Below are positions 12,228 to 22,249 of a stretch of DNA of 64,000 bases, piece after piece. Position 1 is the stretch's first letter; each line of letters opens with the position of its first letter. The notes under the pieces are model-generated. The model made no database searches. It saw only the letters and a list, made by a program, of their open reading frames with translations, and had not been told where the DNA came from. Origin of the DNA: Multifurca ochricompacta (Eukaryota; Basidiomycota; Agaricomycetes; Russulales; Russulaceae); contig WTXG01000099.1 in assembly GCA_022496185.1 (NCBI GenBank), positions 62,001-126,000 of the forward strand, read 5' to 3'. Both the position numbers and the translations under genes were made by a program.

Positions 12228-12262
12228 CACACACACACACACACACTCTCTCTCTCTCTCTG
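12228..12262. repeat. CA / CT dinucleotide repeat
   Basis: An ACAC run passes directly into a CTCT run, inside the last intron of the membrane-protein pseudogene. Confidence 0.9.
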
Positions 12263-12711
12263 CATTCGCATTTATTGACATTGGCTCTTGTATGTATTTT
12301 TTTTTTTTCGTGGTACAATAGGACCCGAACAACCCAAGCACGTTCTCCCGAGCGCCTGTCCCACACAAAGCGGCCTGGAGAGCCACGTTGCCCGTCATCT
12401 CACCTCCTCATAACAGGAATGGAGTAAATCTTCTCCAAATGGATCTATCGCGTTCACAAAGATACCTAGGGCCCCCTCTGTATTATGAATCTGGATCCCC
12501 ACTTCACTTCATTCCTTACGCTGGATCGGTTATTCACCACTGGCAGCGGGGTCTGTTGAGGTGGTCAGGCAACCGATGCGCCGATCCAAATGATTATGGC
12601 GCTTTTTTTTTTTGTCATAAGCACGTTTTTGTTCGTTCGTGTTCATTCTCGTATTTAACCAACTGCATCAAGCGAGTAATATCCAACATCAATAGTAATA
12701 AAAGTTACCTT

Positions 12712-13672
12712 ACTCTCCCCCACCGCTGACTTCCCTAAAGTGGTAATATTGTCACACAACATCCCTAAAGTGGTAAATTTGTCACACAACTGTGATTTGT
12801 AATAATATTTATTTTAAAAGGAGGTTATCGTTGAATATTTATTTTAAAAGGGAAGTTATCAACAAATATCATTAATTATTACAAATCAGTTGAAATACAT
12901 CATTTTGGTGTGCATATTGCTCGACAAGAGGAAGATCACCTAAAGCCTTGAAACATTTTTTTTAAGCAGGAGTGTTGTTGTCCATTGCATGGACAGGAGA
13001 GAAGACATTAAGCATTTTCACTATTACATTTTTTTTTTTTTTAGAAATTGATTTTATTTGCACTTCAGGGCCTTGCCCAAACCACACAGCTACAACTAGT
13101 GCATAGTAACTACTGTTATGAACATGAGAGAAGGGTGAGGACCACCATGTGCGAAACCTCTTGGTGGAGGGAAACAAGAGAGACAGCGTGTAATAGAGAA
13201 GGAGTGGAGAGGGGAGGAGAGCCTGTGTTGGAGAAAAAAGGTGAACTTACCCATACTACCCAACATCACTAACTCAGACTTAATCCAGCTCATGAGGTCG
13301 TCTCCCTGAAGGAGGCCTTGTGAAGGCCTGTGTGTCCTGGATAAAGGTGAGCAATGTAAGGTTTGCAAGTGACGAATATGTGCCATGGAGGTGGGTCAAA
13401 TTCCAGAGCCCAGTCAGGCAAAAATTGGAGATCCTGTCGACGGTCAGAGTAGAGGGGGTAGCGGAAGAGTGTGTGAGGGAAGGTGAGGGGGGTGAGGTCG
13501 TCGCATGAGCAGAGCCGGTCTTTCACTATTAGGTTGAAACGTGTCTATATGTCACATGACTTTGATTTGTAATGATGTTTTGTTGATCAACGATAACTTT
13601 TAAATAAATAGTATAACAAATCACAGTCGTGTGACAATGTTACCGCTTTAGGGATGTCAGCGGTGGGGGAGA
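12712..13672. mobile_element. Inverted-repeat element with CTCCCCCACCGCTGAC ends
   Basis: The left end ACTCTCCCCCACCGCTGACTTCCCTAAAG... is mirrored by GTTACCGCTTTAGGG...CAGCGGTGGGGGAGAGT at about 13640-13672. Internally the CCCTAAAGTGGTAA unit occurs twice at the left (12730 and 12761) and once inverted at the right, followed by AT-rich DNA shared with 1918-2045. The middle is occupied by a LINE 3' end on the minus strand. No clean target duplication was found. Confidence 0.6.
13022..13530 (-). mobile_element. LINE 3' end (C-terminal ORF fragment plus poly-A)
   Basis: On the minus strand a short reading (13526-13290) has RLCSCDDLTP...HTLFRYPLYSDRR, like the Cys/His tail that follows reverse transcriptase in non-LTR retrotransposons; the plus-strand fragment at 58220-58500 has the related CPCDDHS...HTLLHCPLYAQAR. 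It is followed downstream by AATAAAATCAATTTC and an A tract (poly-T on the plus strand at 13028-13042). Shared 3'-UTR sequence is seen at 45630-45745. Only a 5'-truncated, decayed copy is present. Confidence 0.6.
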
Positions 13673-13684
13673 GTTGGGTGAGCT

Positions 13685-13689
<5 letters not shown>

Positions 13690-13720
<31 letters not shown>

Positions 13721-13721
13721 T
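13690..13721. repeat. AAT/TAA trinucleotide repeat
   Basis: About ten tandem ATA/TAA units. Confidence 0.9.
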
Positions 13722-15420
13722 AGACGTCGCTCGTGGCTTGACCGCGCGCACAGGAACAATAAAAAAGGACAAAAAAAGAAAGAAAAAAAACATACCAGAA
13801 TAGAATCATTTGGCCGCCCATACACTCGAACTTGAGCTGTTGAGTTCGCTTCTATCCTCTATCCTCCCCGAGCTCACGTCACGTGACTCTGGGCAAGGAA
13901 AATAATTATGCGCCCACCTGTGCTTATGTGCCCATCATCATGTTGCCATCAAACTCCACACTTTTTGGCTTTTTGTGAGGACTTTTTGTTGCAACAAAAC
14001 TTTCAAGCTTCCCGTGCTCACTTTTTGAGCTTCGAGCTAAATCTATAAGGTTCTTTAGTAGTAGCAAATGCATGCAAGTTCATTCTCGCCTCATCCCTGC
14101 CCTGCGATGTCCGGTGCAGCCCAGATCACAACGCAATACATCTCCAGGTCACAGCCTCTCTAATCTAAAGTTCCACGTTCAACCTTCAAAGACTTGTCTT
14201 TTCATTTTCGCGATCGCCTTCAAAAACCTTTACAATGAATTCCTTTTTTCTCTGGGTGCATTGTCATTTTGGCTGGATTTCTTGCTCGCTTTGGTCCACT
14301 CTCACTCTCACGGACGCCAAGTGGAAATTATCTTTTTCGCTCAACAGAACAAGTGCGTCCTCGCCCGGCTGCATATTATTGCGCAAAAAAATCTATACTC
14401 TACAAGTATGTCCTAATTTCGCATTTCTTGGCACGTCAATAAGTTTCCTCGTTTCACTTCCTTTTTTTCCCTCCTGTCGAGGACTTCCCTCTTGGGAGGG
14501 AGGGGGGGCGCATTCCCATACTCACTTAATCAAGACGTCGTCAAGAGCACCCCCAAACAGCATTTCTGCCTCAGCCCCCGCCGTAAGAAGTGATGAATGT
14601 TGCTGAAACGTGCAGCTAGACATCATTGTTCAGAAAATTAGCTCCCTCCCCAAGGAGTGAGGACTAAGGAGCTGACCATCCTACAGTTGTATTAGACAAA
14701 TCGTGGGAGAGATGGAGTGCGATCCCATCACGCGGTACTTTCGTGGGTGCCCAGTAGCAAAGGCGCCGAAAGACCCCGTCCCGAATGCCAGGACTGGGTT
14801 TTTTTTTAATCTCAAGAATCAGATTGTCAGATCGGCGCCTTGGTGGCCATCGGCGGGCGCCCACCGAACTTAGGGGGCCCCGATATTGCTCAAGCTCATC
14901 CGACTCTGCGGCACAAACTCGTGTATATGCATGATCGCGACTTGAAAGGGGGGCCAGGTAGGGGTAGGGGACTCAGCTTACACTCTTTCATTCAACTCCT
15001 TACATGGTGTGGGCTATACAACGCCACCATACGAACAGACAAGGACAGCCATCGGATCACCTGTGAGTACAATCGGCAGTGTTATTGGGGTGTGAAACGC
15101 GTGCTCTCTATCAACACGATATCAAGCCAAGCCGGTGCCTGGTTATTACAATGGCTAGAATTGCCCTCTTTAAGGAATTTACCCCTGATTGCGATAAAGG
15201 GTCGGTCCTCAGTTCTCGTCTTTGGGTTTATCGAGAAACCAATTAGTGCGCAGATGTGGCGCGGAACAGGATTGGGGCCGGGAAGGAGAGAGCTGGGAAG
15301 TAACTTGATCAACCCCGGGCCAACATTGTACCCCCAAATGACTCGCTTTGTATGAGGGTCTCTAGTTTTTTACTTTTAAGTTCCATGCTCGAACACACAC
15401 TCTGTCCCATTGCCTCAAAC

Positions 15421-16817
15421 ATGCGGCCACGAAAATTGCGTCTCTCCGCATTCACGCCTTTCTTACTCCTCGCCAACTCTGCGATCACTCAGATCAGTAC
15501 TCCGAACTGCAGCTCATCGTGGGAATGGGTAAGGCTAAGTGGTGGTTTACTTTATTCGTCGTAGTGTTGACTTTTCGATGGTCGGCCACCCAGACATTTA
15601 ACAGCCTTGGTCAAAACCCATGTACAGTGGGGGCGTACATAATGGCAACTTGTAGCGGAGGATGTGAGTAGTTCGTCTCGCGAGTGCTGGATATCTCTAA
15701 CTCATGTTCTCACACCTATCCTAGCATTTATTGTCGATCCATTGCTTCCAGGAGAAACATATGTTGGACCTGCGGGTATTGACGACGGGGACTTGTGCAA
15801 GTGCAATACGATTGCGTACTCGCTCATAAGCGCGTGCGGCGCCTGTCAGGGTATGTCGTGGAGAAGGTAGGCCTCATCGCGTGCGTGGCTCGTCCGATCC
15901 ACCATTAGCTTCTCTACTTGAAAGCTGGCCTTTGTTTTCTTTCAATTGTACAAAGGTTTTACCACCCTCGACGTGAGTTGGCTGTTCCACCAGACGATGA
16001 CTTGAGTTGGCTTTCACTAACCGAGATACGCACCTTCAGTTTGTCTAACCCGATTCCTCCGCAAACTCGTGTGCCACAGTGGGCTCTCCTCGACGTTACT
16101 GTAAGTCCGTTTCTTTTTCACTTCAATCCGCTCATCAAGAGTGCATCACAGATCGAGCATACCTGGAATGCTACCAAGTCTTTCCTTGTTGGCGGTGGGC
16201 ACCCCTTCAAGCTCTCTTTTTTACCTGGCCGTCTTATACTTTGTATCTTCAGACTCCCCTGAAATAGGTCCTGGGGTGCTACTTGGCCCTTCAGGCACAT
16301 CTACATTGCCAACTCCTGAACCGTCCTCCGTCTTCACTCCAATCTTTCCTTTCACACCCACACCGGTGCCTATATCCTCCGGAAGCAAGTCGAACGCAGG
16401 TGCAATCGCAGGCGGTGTTGCTGGGGGTCTCTCAGCGCTGGCCATCTCCGTGCTCTTGATTCTCTGGCGGCGACGACAGAATCCACAAACACCACCCACC
16501 ACCCTTTTGGGAAACGAAGCGCAGCCATCACAACAAATGGCTGAAGTCCCGCCGCCGCAGATGGCACCCGCGTCACCTATGAGACTCTACGTGCGTGCTT
16601 CAGTGTCTACCTTCCTTCCCACTATATTACCGCTCATCCGGTATCGCGTGCGTAGAATCCGAACGACTCGACTACGTACCCGGGTCCCCCGACCTCACCA
16701 GGAACAGAGAGCAACACGCCCATGACCGACACGTATTACCAAGGAAACGCGAGCAATACGGTCAACATGCACGTCTCACGCGCACAAAACGAATACCGCG
16801 GTCTTCCTATCATCTGA
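15421..16817 (+). CDS. Cys-rich single-pass membrane protein, fungal-specific, intact
   Basis: Eight exons (15421-15528, 15594-15663, 15725-15850, 15909-15972, 16040-16100, 16152-16194, 16253-16590, 16656-16817) give 323 residues with all phases consistent. A signal peptide spans about 1-22. The ectodomain has a run of Cys, including GDLCKCNTIAYS and ACGACQ, then SFNCTK, NPIPPQTRVPQWALLDVT and a DSPE motif near 158. A Pro/Thr/Ser-rich stalk leads to one membrane helix at about 206-228 (NAGAIAGGVAGGLSALAIS...) and a WRRRQ stop-transfer. The cytoplasmic tail is Pro/Gln-rich and ends YRGLPII. Similar proteins are numerous in Agaricomycetes and, to my knowledge, lack an assigned function. Exon 4 has a competing acceptor near 15924, but the one used keeps the family-like sequence. 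It is the intact partner of the pseudogene at 9686-12420. Confidence 0.8.
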
Positions 16818-18377
16818 TTTAGCGCAGGATCGTTTTTTTTTTTCTTTGTTTTTTGCGAGATTGGGCACAATGGAATCGCTATCCTGTTTTCTCTATCCAA
16901 TAATGTTCATATTCGCGACTGTAAGCTAAGATCTATAGCCATTGGAGGAGGGAGGGGGGGGGAAGTGCGAACCGATTGATTGTTTTCTCGTTAGTTATTC
17001 TGATGTGTCTCTTACTTCGGACAAGTCTGTCTATATCGCAGGCTTCGAGGAACTGATAGTGAAGGAGGAATGAAAAGCCCGAGAGGACTAGACTTCAAGA
17101 GTGTGTCGTGCTTTCATTGGCTGGGGATCGGTGAAGTAAGTGAGGTAAGTCAGAAGCTGCCCTTCCCATCGAGTTGATATAAATTTGTTAGAAGATATTT
17201 TTTTTATCGTGTCATGTATTTTGTTGAGGCTGAAGGAACATTCATTTGTTGTCAAGAGCACTGGTTTTGCACTTGCATAATTTGAGTGGAACAGAATGGA
17301 CAGATGTTATAGAGATAAGATAAGATAAGATAACCATCAAGTCGCCTTAACGATGAGATGTTTAGTGTGCACTTAAACTTCCGTTTAGACCATCATCTCC
17401 CTCTAAACTCTGAATTCGCCACCCAGGTAAGTAAGTAACTTGCTTATCTAGACAACTGTACAATATGAAGAACAATTCCATTCACACAAGCTCCCTCCCT
17501 TCAAAGTTACATTCCATCTTTCATACGTACAACATTGAACACGGGAGCTTGACAAGACAGCCACTCCAATACTGGGACCAGTGGGGGAACTAACGCAAAC
17601 TATCTATCCTTATCAAATTCAAGGTGCCGAAGGACGCCACTTCACCGAACCTCCAACATGCGATGCAGTCATGATGATAGCAACCAGCAGCATTCATTGT
17701 TAAATACGTCCAATACAGGCTACGTAGATGCCTGATATGACTATTTATAAGGTCAGCTGAATCACACTAGTAAATGTGTTCGTCAGAACGCACATATTAT
17801 GGGATTCACAACGTCGCTTGGAATGAAATCATTGTCTGGGCTTGGCGCTTACCGAGTCCTGGCCTTCACCACTTTCCGAGGAGACTCAAGCGAGTGCCAC
17901 CACCTCTTTCCCCACCAGTGGAGCTCACGCGTCCTGATACGTACTATCGACATCAATAAACTTGCCACAGAAAAAATGGCCGTCTTCAGAGAACTGGTGA
18001 CTGACAGGTCCTTTGGTTTTCCGAGGCGGTGTTACGCCCGGAGGACACGCCATTCTTAAATAAAACTTCGCCTACTCCATCTCGAGGCCTCCCAATTTCC
18101 TCATTGGCCCCGTAATTGCGTTATCAGCTACTGGGGGAAACATTCAAAGAGCGTGCGGAATCTCATTCCGGTGTCAAAAAAGAAAACAAACAAACAAACA
18201 AACCCATGATGGTAAAATGCCAGGCATCCCCCCCCCATTGGGCATATCGCCATTTACTCTCCCCCCCCCCCCTTCTTCAGACACGTGCTGGAAGGGTCAA
18301 TCGCTGATATATATATATAGCGGATGGGTGTTTTCCGTGATCAGTGACACCTCCCTCTATAATTTCCCCTGCTCCCC
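16818..18377. other. Intergenic; no gene seen
   Basis: Contains a poly-T tract (16833), a GATAA repeat (17313-17332), poly-C tracts (18228, 18263) and TATA dinucleotides (18307-18319). Short ORFs near 17774-18059 have no recognisable features. Confidence 0.5.
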
Positions 18378-20372
18378 ATGGTAAACTCAACCACTTCCCC
18401 ACTCGATCAGATGCGCCCTGTTAACGAAGTGGCACGCAAGCCTCGCGTGCTTGTACTATGCTTCGATGGGACGTCAAAAGAATATAACGATAAGGTGCGT
18501 GCCTGTATTTTCTCATCCCCCGTCAAGGGTGTTGCGTGATCACGTGTTGATATAGTGCCCGATAGAACACAAATGTGATCAAGTTGTATTCGCTTCTGAA
18601 AAAGGACAAGGAGGAGGACCAATTGTGCTATTATCAAGTGAGTTGTGTCATTCGTCCACTTTTTTTCCGAATCAATTATATTTGCGTAGGCGGGCATAGG
18701 GACATACATCCAACCCGGCGTCGTTTCACCACTCTTTCGATTGGGAGCGCGAATCTTGGACATGGCCATTGCCTGGTACCTCTATCAACACGTGATGGAC
18801 GGCTACAAATTCCTCATGCAAAATTACAACGTTGGCGACAGGGTTTGCCTGTTCGGTGCGTTCTGAGAAAAGGGAAAATACTGAAAAGAGACTGCTCACT
18901 TGCCCCGATCTGCTTACCAGGTTTCTCTCGCGGTGCGTACACTGCCAGAGCGCTCGCGGGGATGTTACACAAGGTGTGATTGGACATGATACCAGCTCCG
19001 ATTGATTGACCACGCACACTCGCGACAGGTTGGCCTTTTGTCAAGGGACAATGTCGAGCAAGTCCCTTTTGCATACAAGATCTACGAGTCTAGCAAGCCA
19101 GAGGACGTCGCTCTTGCGGAGGGGTTCAAGGCGACGTTTGGCCGCCCTGTGCCCATCGAGTTTCTTGGTGTCTGGTGAGTCTCCTAAGACTGTCCACGAA
19201 CGAAAACAAACAAACAAAAAAATGAAACGTCGGATCCGAGCTGATCGTGTAACAGGGACACGGTTGCGAGCGTCGGATTGATTGTTAACAAAACGTTGCC
19301 TTTTGTGAATGTGAACACTACAATCAAAACGTTCAGGCAGGCTCTATCTCTTGACGAGGTGAGTGCGATTGATCTGGGTTTCCGGCTTCTGGCTGCCCCC
19401 GGCTTTTCCGCGGTATCACGTCCTTCGACGATGCACACGTGACCTAGCCAATTTCTCTTTCTTCCACTTCTTCACACACTCAACTCAGGGGCTGAATACC
19501 ACTTTTCATACGGTTACGGTAGCACCGCGCCAAATTCCGCCCAAGTTTCTACAACCGTTCAGTTCCTAGGCAGCCAGTATCAAGAGCGCTTAAGACTGAT
19601 GGCTCCAACCAGACTCAGCGTAACGAGGGCGAGGAAGAAACTCAGCCGATCGACAGTCTGTCTTGGAAGGATGAGATATATTTTGAACCAGATGAGAAAG
19701 AAGTCTGGTTCGTGGGGAGTCATGACGGTGCTTTTTTTTTCCTTTTTTTTGCGATTTTGTTCCTGGCCTTGCAAGCTAACGATGGGTAGATGTCGGGGGA
19801 GGTGCAGTTCCAAACGCGGAACGATATGCACTTTCTAACATTCCGCTTCGCTGGATGATACGGGAGATCATAAGTGCAGACTGTGGCATTAATTTCGATG
19901 AAGAGGCATTCCCGCGTTGGAACCTCCCCATCCCTGAGACACTCGGACAACAACTTGATCACAATCCAAACCCAAGCGCCAATGACCATGGGGCAAAGAC
20001 TGATTCTAAGAATGGAACTGAGTCCTCACGCGATGAACTACAAGATGCCCCGGATGTGATACAGCCAATCTCGGATGCGCTGATAACGAGCCCTATATGG
20101 TGGCTCCTTGAAATTATTCCAACGCCGTTCACTTACCTCAACTCACAAAACGAGTGGGTTACTTATTGGAGGTGCGCGCTTCTGTCTCGGCTGCCTGACA
20201 GGATTTTCTGGCCTTTGTTGACCATGGTCGTAGCATTCATCTTGGTCGCGGACGGTGGGTCCCACCGAAACCCTTGTTCCATGAGAGCGTCAAGAAGCGC
20301 ATGGAAAATCCGAAGCTCAGGTATAAGCCGAGGGCTCTATATAAGAAGGGTACGGAAACATATGTGCCTTGA
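18378..20372 (+). CDS. DUF2235 (Tle1-like) alpha/beta hydrolase
   Basis: Nine exons (18378-18494, 18566-18637, 18690-18855, 18921-18973, 19029-19174, 19256-19358, 19523-19727, 19790-20171, 20234-20372) give 460 residues. The family signature is complete: RVLVLCFDGTS near the N terminus, NTNVIKLYSLL, AGIGTY, the nucleophile elbow GFSRGAYTAR (Ser ~121), the WDTVASVG block (Asp ~186), HRAKFRP, a WFVGSHDDVGGG block (~281-292) and NIPLRWMIRE. The C-terminal RGRWVPPKPLFHESVKKRM is typical of fungal members. DUF2235 is the domain of bacterial type VI lipase effectors of the Tle1 group; fungal members are uncharacterised and presumed esterases or lipases acting in the cytosol. Members known to me usually have CHCDVGGG where this has SHDDVGGG. 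The acceptor at 19522 was chosen over 19489 because the latter gives an early stop. Confidence 0.88.
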
Positions 20373-22249
20373 GCTTATTATTGTATATTGCGGTCGAATG
20401 TGTGCTTCTCTGTGCAAGTGCACGTGATCTCTGGACAATGAATGAACAGGAACGGGTGTTCTCTTCTCCGTTCCGCCCCCCGTTCCGTTCACCTCAGATT
20501 GTAATGTGCGGGTAAGTATTCCGAGATCTCATAAGATAACAAAATGAAAGGAAAAAGCCTGTACATAATAGGTGTAAAAGGATGACTCGGGGCGCTAGCG
20601 CTAGCTACGAAACCACCGGTCCTCCTCATTTCCGGACTAACCCACCCTGACGCAGACAGACCTCTCGATGACTGACAAGAGTAAACACGATCGCGTTAAC
20701 AAAACAAAATGCTTGGTACGAGCAATTTGACTTCGGCCATTCGGATTATTCGTGCTCCGGCCGCCCGTCGCCCCGTTCTTATCCGTACTCCTCTTCTCCC
20801 TCCTCGGTTTCGCTCTCTTCGTCTGCTACTTCATCCTTATGCTGCCATCCCTCCTTCTACGGTGTCCCCACGAGTGTTTAAAAGGTATATACGATACTTG
20901 TAGTAGGATCAGCAAAGCAAACGGCCTTTTGTGACCCCTTTTGCTCTTGACTTGTGTGCAAAACTCAGCAACGAACATGAGGTCAAATGGAATCAACGGA
21001 AGTCCTGGGAGAATACCGCCGAGAAAGCCCCCTCCCCCCTTTGGTTCGAATCGAACCGATCGTTGCAGAACGAGCGCAAAAGAGGGGGAAGTTTTAACTT
21101 TGAAGAAGGAACGTAAAAAAAGACAAGGGTGTCAGATATCAGAGCATTTATCAAACCGAATTGTCCAGGTACCGACCAAGGAGGAGAAGAAAGGAAGATC
21201 ACGTCCGCGATCGTGTCAAAAGACAAGTCGAGCTCACTTAATTGCACTGACACTGGCCTTACTATAGGCTTCAGGGACGCAGGGGAACCTGTAAGTGAGC
21301 TCAAAGTATGCTTGAAGTCCCGGGTCAGATGTCAGTTGGGGCTAACCGGGGAAGAAACGAAGACGCGTAAAAGTTATTTTTTTTACATGTGTAACGAGAT
21401 AAATCATTCACGGGGCCGCAGCCGGATAATCGTTTCGAATAAACGTAGCAAATGGATTGTCATAAAGCGGAAACGTCTCTCACATACTGCGTCACTGCAC
21501 AGGCACAGACAGCCGAGTTGTCTTCATGGGCAGCTTCGAATAAAGCGTCCACGAGGTACCGGTAACCGGATCCTGTGGATGTGGTCGATAGAATACTGAA
21601 CGGAAAAAAAAGTGTCCCCCCCGCTGTGCAGTACTGCGGACAAGGGCTAGAAGAAAAAGATATCGAGAAACTGCGGGAGTCTGGGCCAGGGAGGTGTCTA
21701 CTTGGTAGTGTAGGGATGGATCAGGTCATACATTTATGACTCGGCGCGACGACTTTCCGATGATAAACGCGCTTTTTCTACTTCATCGTACGATGATTTT
21801 GAGGGTTGTCGTGCCATCCATCTTGGATTGTTGCGCCGGGGATTTATGCGATTTTTATGGTTGCGCTCCTCAATGATACGCTCTGGCTTTCAATACAATT
21901 GCAATATAATATAATATATCAGATCAGTGTGATGATGATGATTATTTCGTTTCGTTATAATCATCAATCATCGATGATTCGGCCATCGCCCGTGGCAGTT
22001 CTAGTCACGAGACACTAAATGTTATGACATCGTATCACCACGCGTCCACACCGTTTCCGTTTCATTCACACTTACACCACCGCCCACTTCATTGTTTCAT
22101 TCAACAGCCTTGCTGATAAAGTCCGCCCGTCAGAACTTTCATCCCTCTTCCCGACATGAAAACATCCCCGTTCTCTCTCTCCATCCCCGCATCGTCTTCT
22201 TTCCAATCTTCTCTCGACTTTCTTCACTCACTCTTACCCACAAATTTGC
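20373..22249. other. Intergenic; no gene supported
   Basis: ORFs across 20709-21599 in two plus frames and one minus frame overlap one another and have biased Lys/Arg/Ser composition. A TTTAAAAGGTATATACGATACTTGTAG stretch near 20877 resembles the promoter-like part of the repeat at 10616, so part of this may be an old repeat copy. Confidence 0.4.

Larger units (their letters stand above)
9686..12420 (+). pseudogene. Broken paralogue of the Cys-rich single-pass membrane protein
   Basis: Exon-by-exon similarity to the intact gene at 15421-16817 is clear: an ATG with a hydrophobic signal segment (9686-9774), a CTVG-type exon (about 9861-9930), the exon with the CKCNTIAYS and CGACQ codons (about 9984-10117), the CCTCGACGTGAG boundary (about 10888), the PIPPQTRVP-like exon (about 10975), the DSPE exon (from about 11205), the Ala/Gly membrane segment (about 11945) and the last exon (about 12323-12420). 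The frame is lost by extra bases near 9900 (GTAGGGGGCG) and 10045 (GATAAACGGGG). The gene is also split by an insertion between about 10230 and 10888 and by the 596-bp element at 11327-11922. I find no way to read it as functional. Confidence 0.8.
12421..15420. other. Repeat-rich intergenic DNA; no gene supported
   Basis: Contains the inverted-repeat element at 12712-13672 and the LINE 3' end inside it. It also holds an AAT repeat (13690-13720) and short ORFs around 14070-14606 and 14840-15355. The 14235 ATG reading begins with a hydrophobic stretch, but its continuation is low quality. The 14840 frame lacks an ATG. Neither matches a family I know. Confidence 0.5.

Noticed and set aside
14235..14606. 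ATG reading with hydrophobic, Cys/Trp-rich N terminus
   Set aside because: A secreted small protein was considered, but the continuation is low complexity and no paralogue or splice-supported model emerged.
14840..15355. 171-codon plus-strand ORF
   Set aside because: It begins with TTG, not ATG, has no recognised family and lies between repeats; probably chance.
20931..21599. Overlapping ORFs on both strands
   Set aside because: Several frames are open at once with biased composition; no motif. One resembles repeat sequence.
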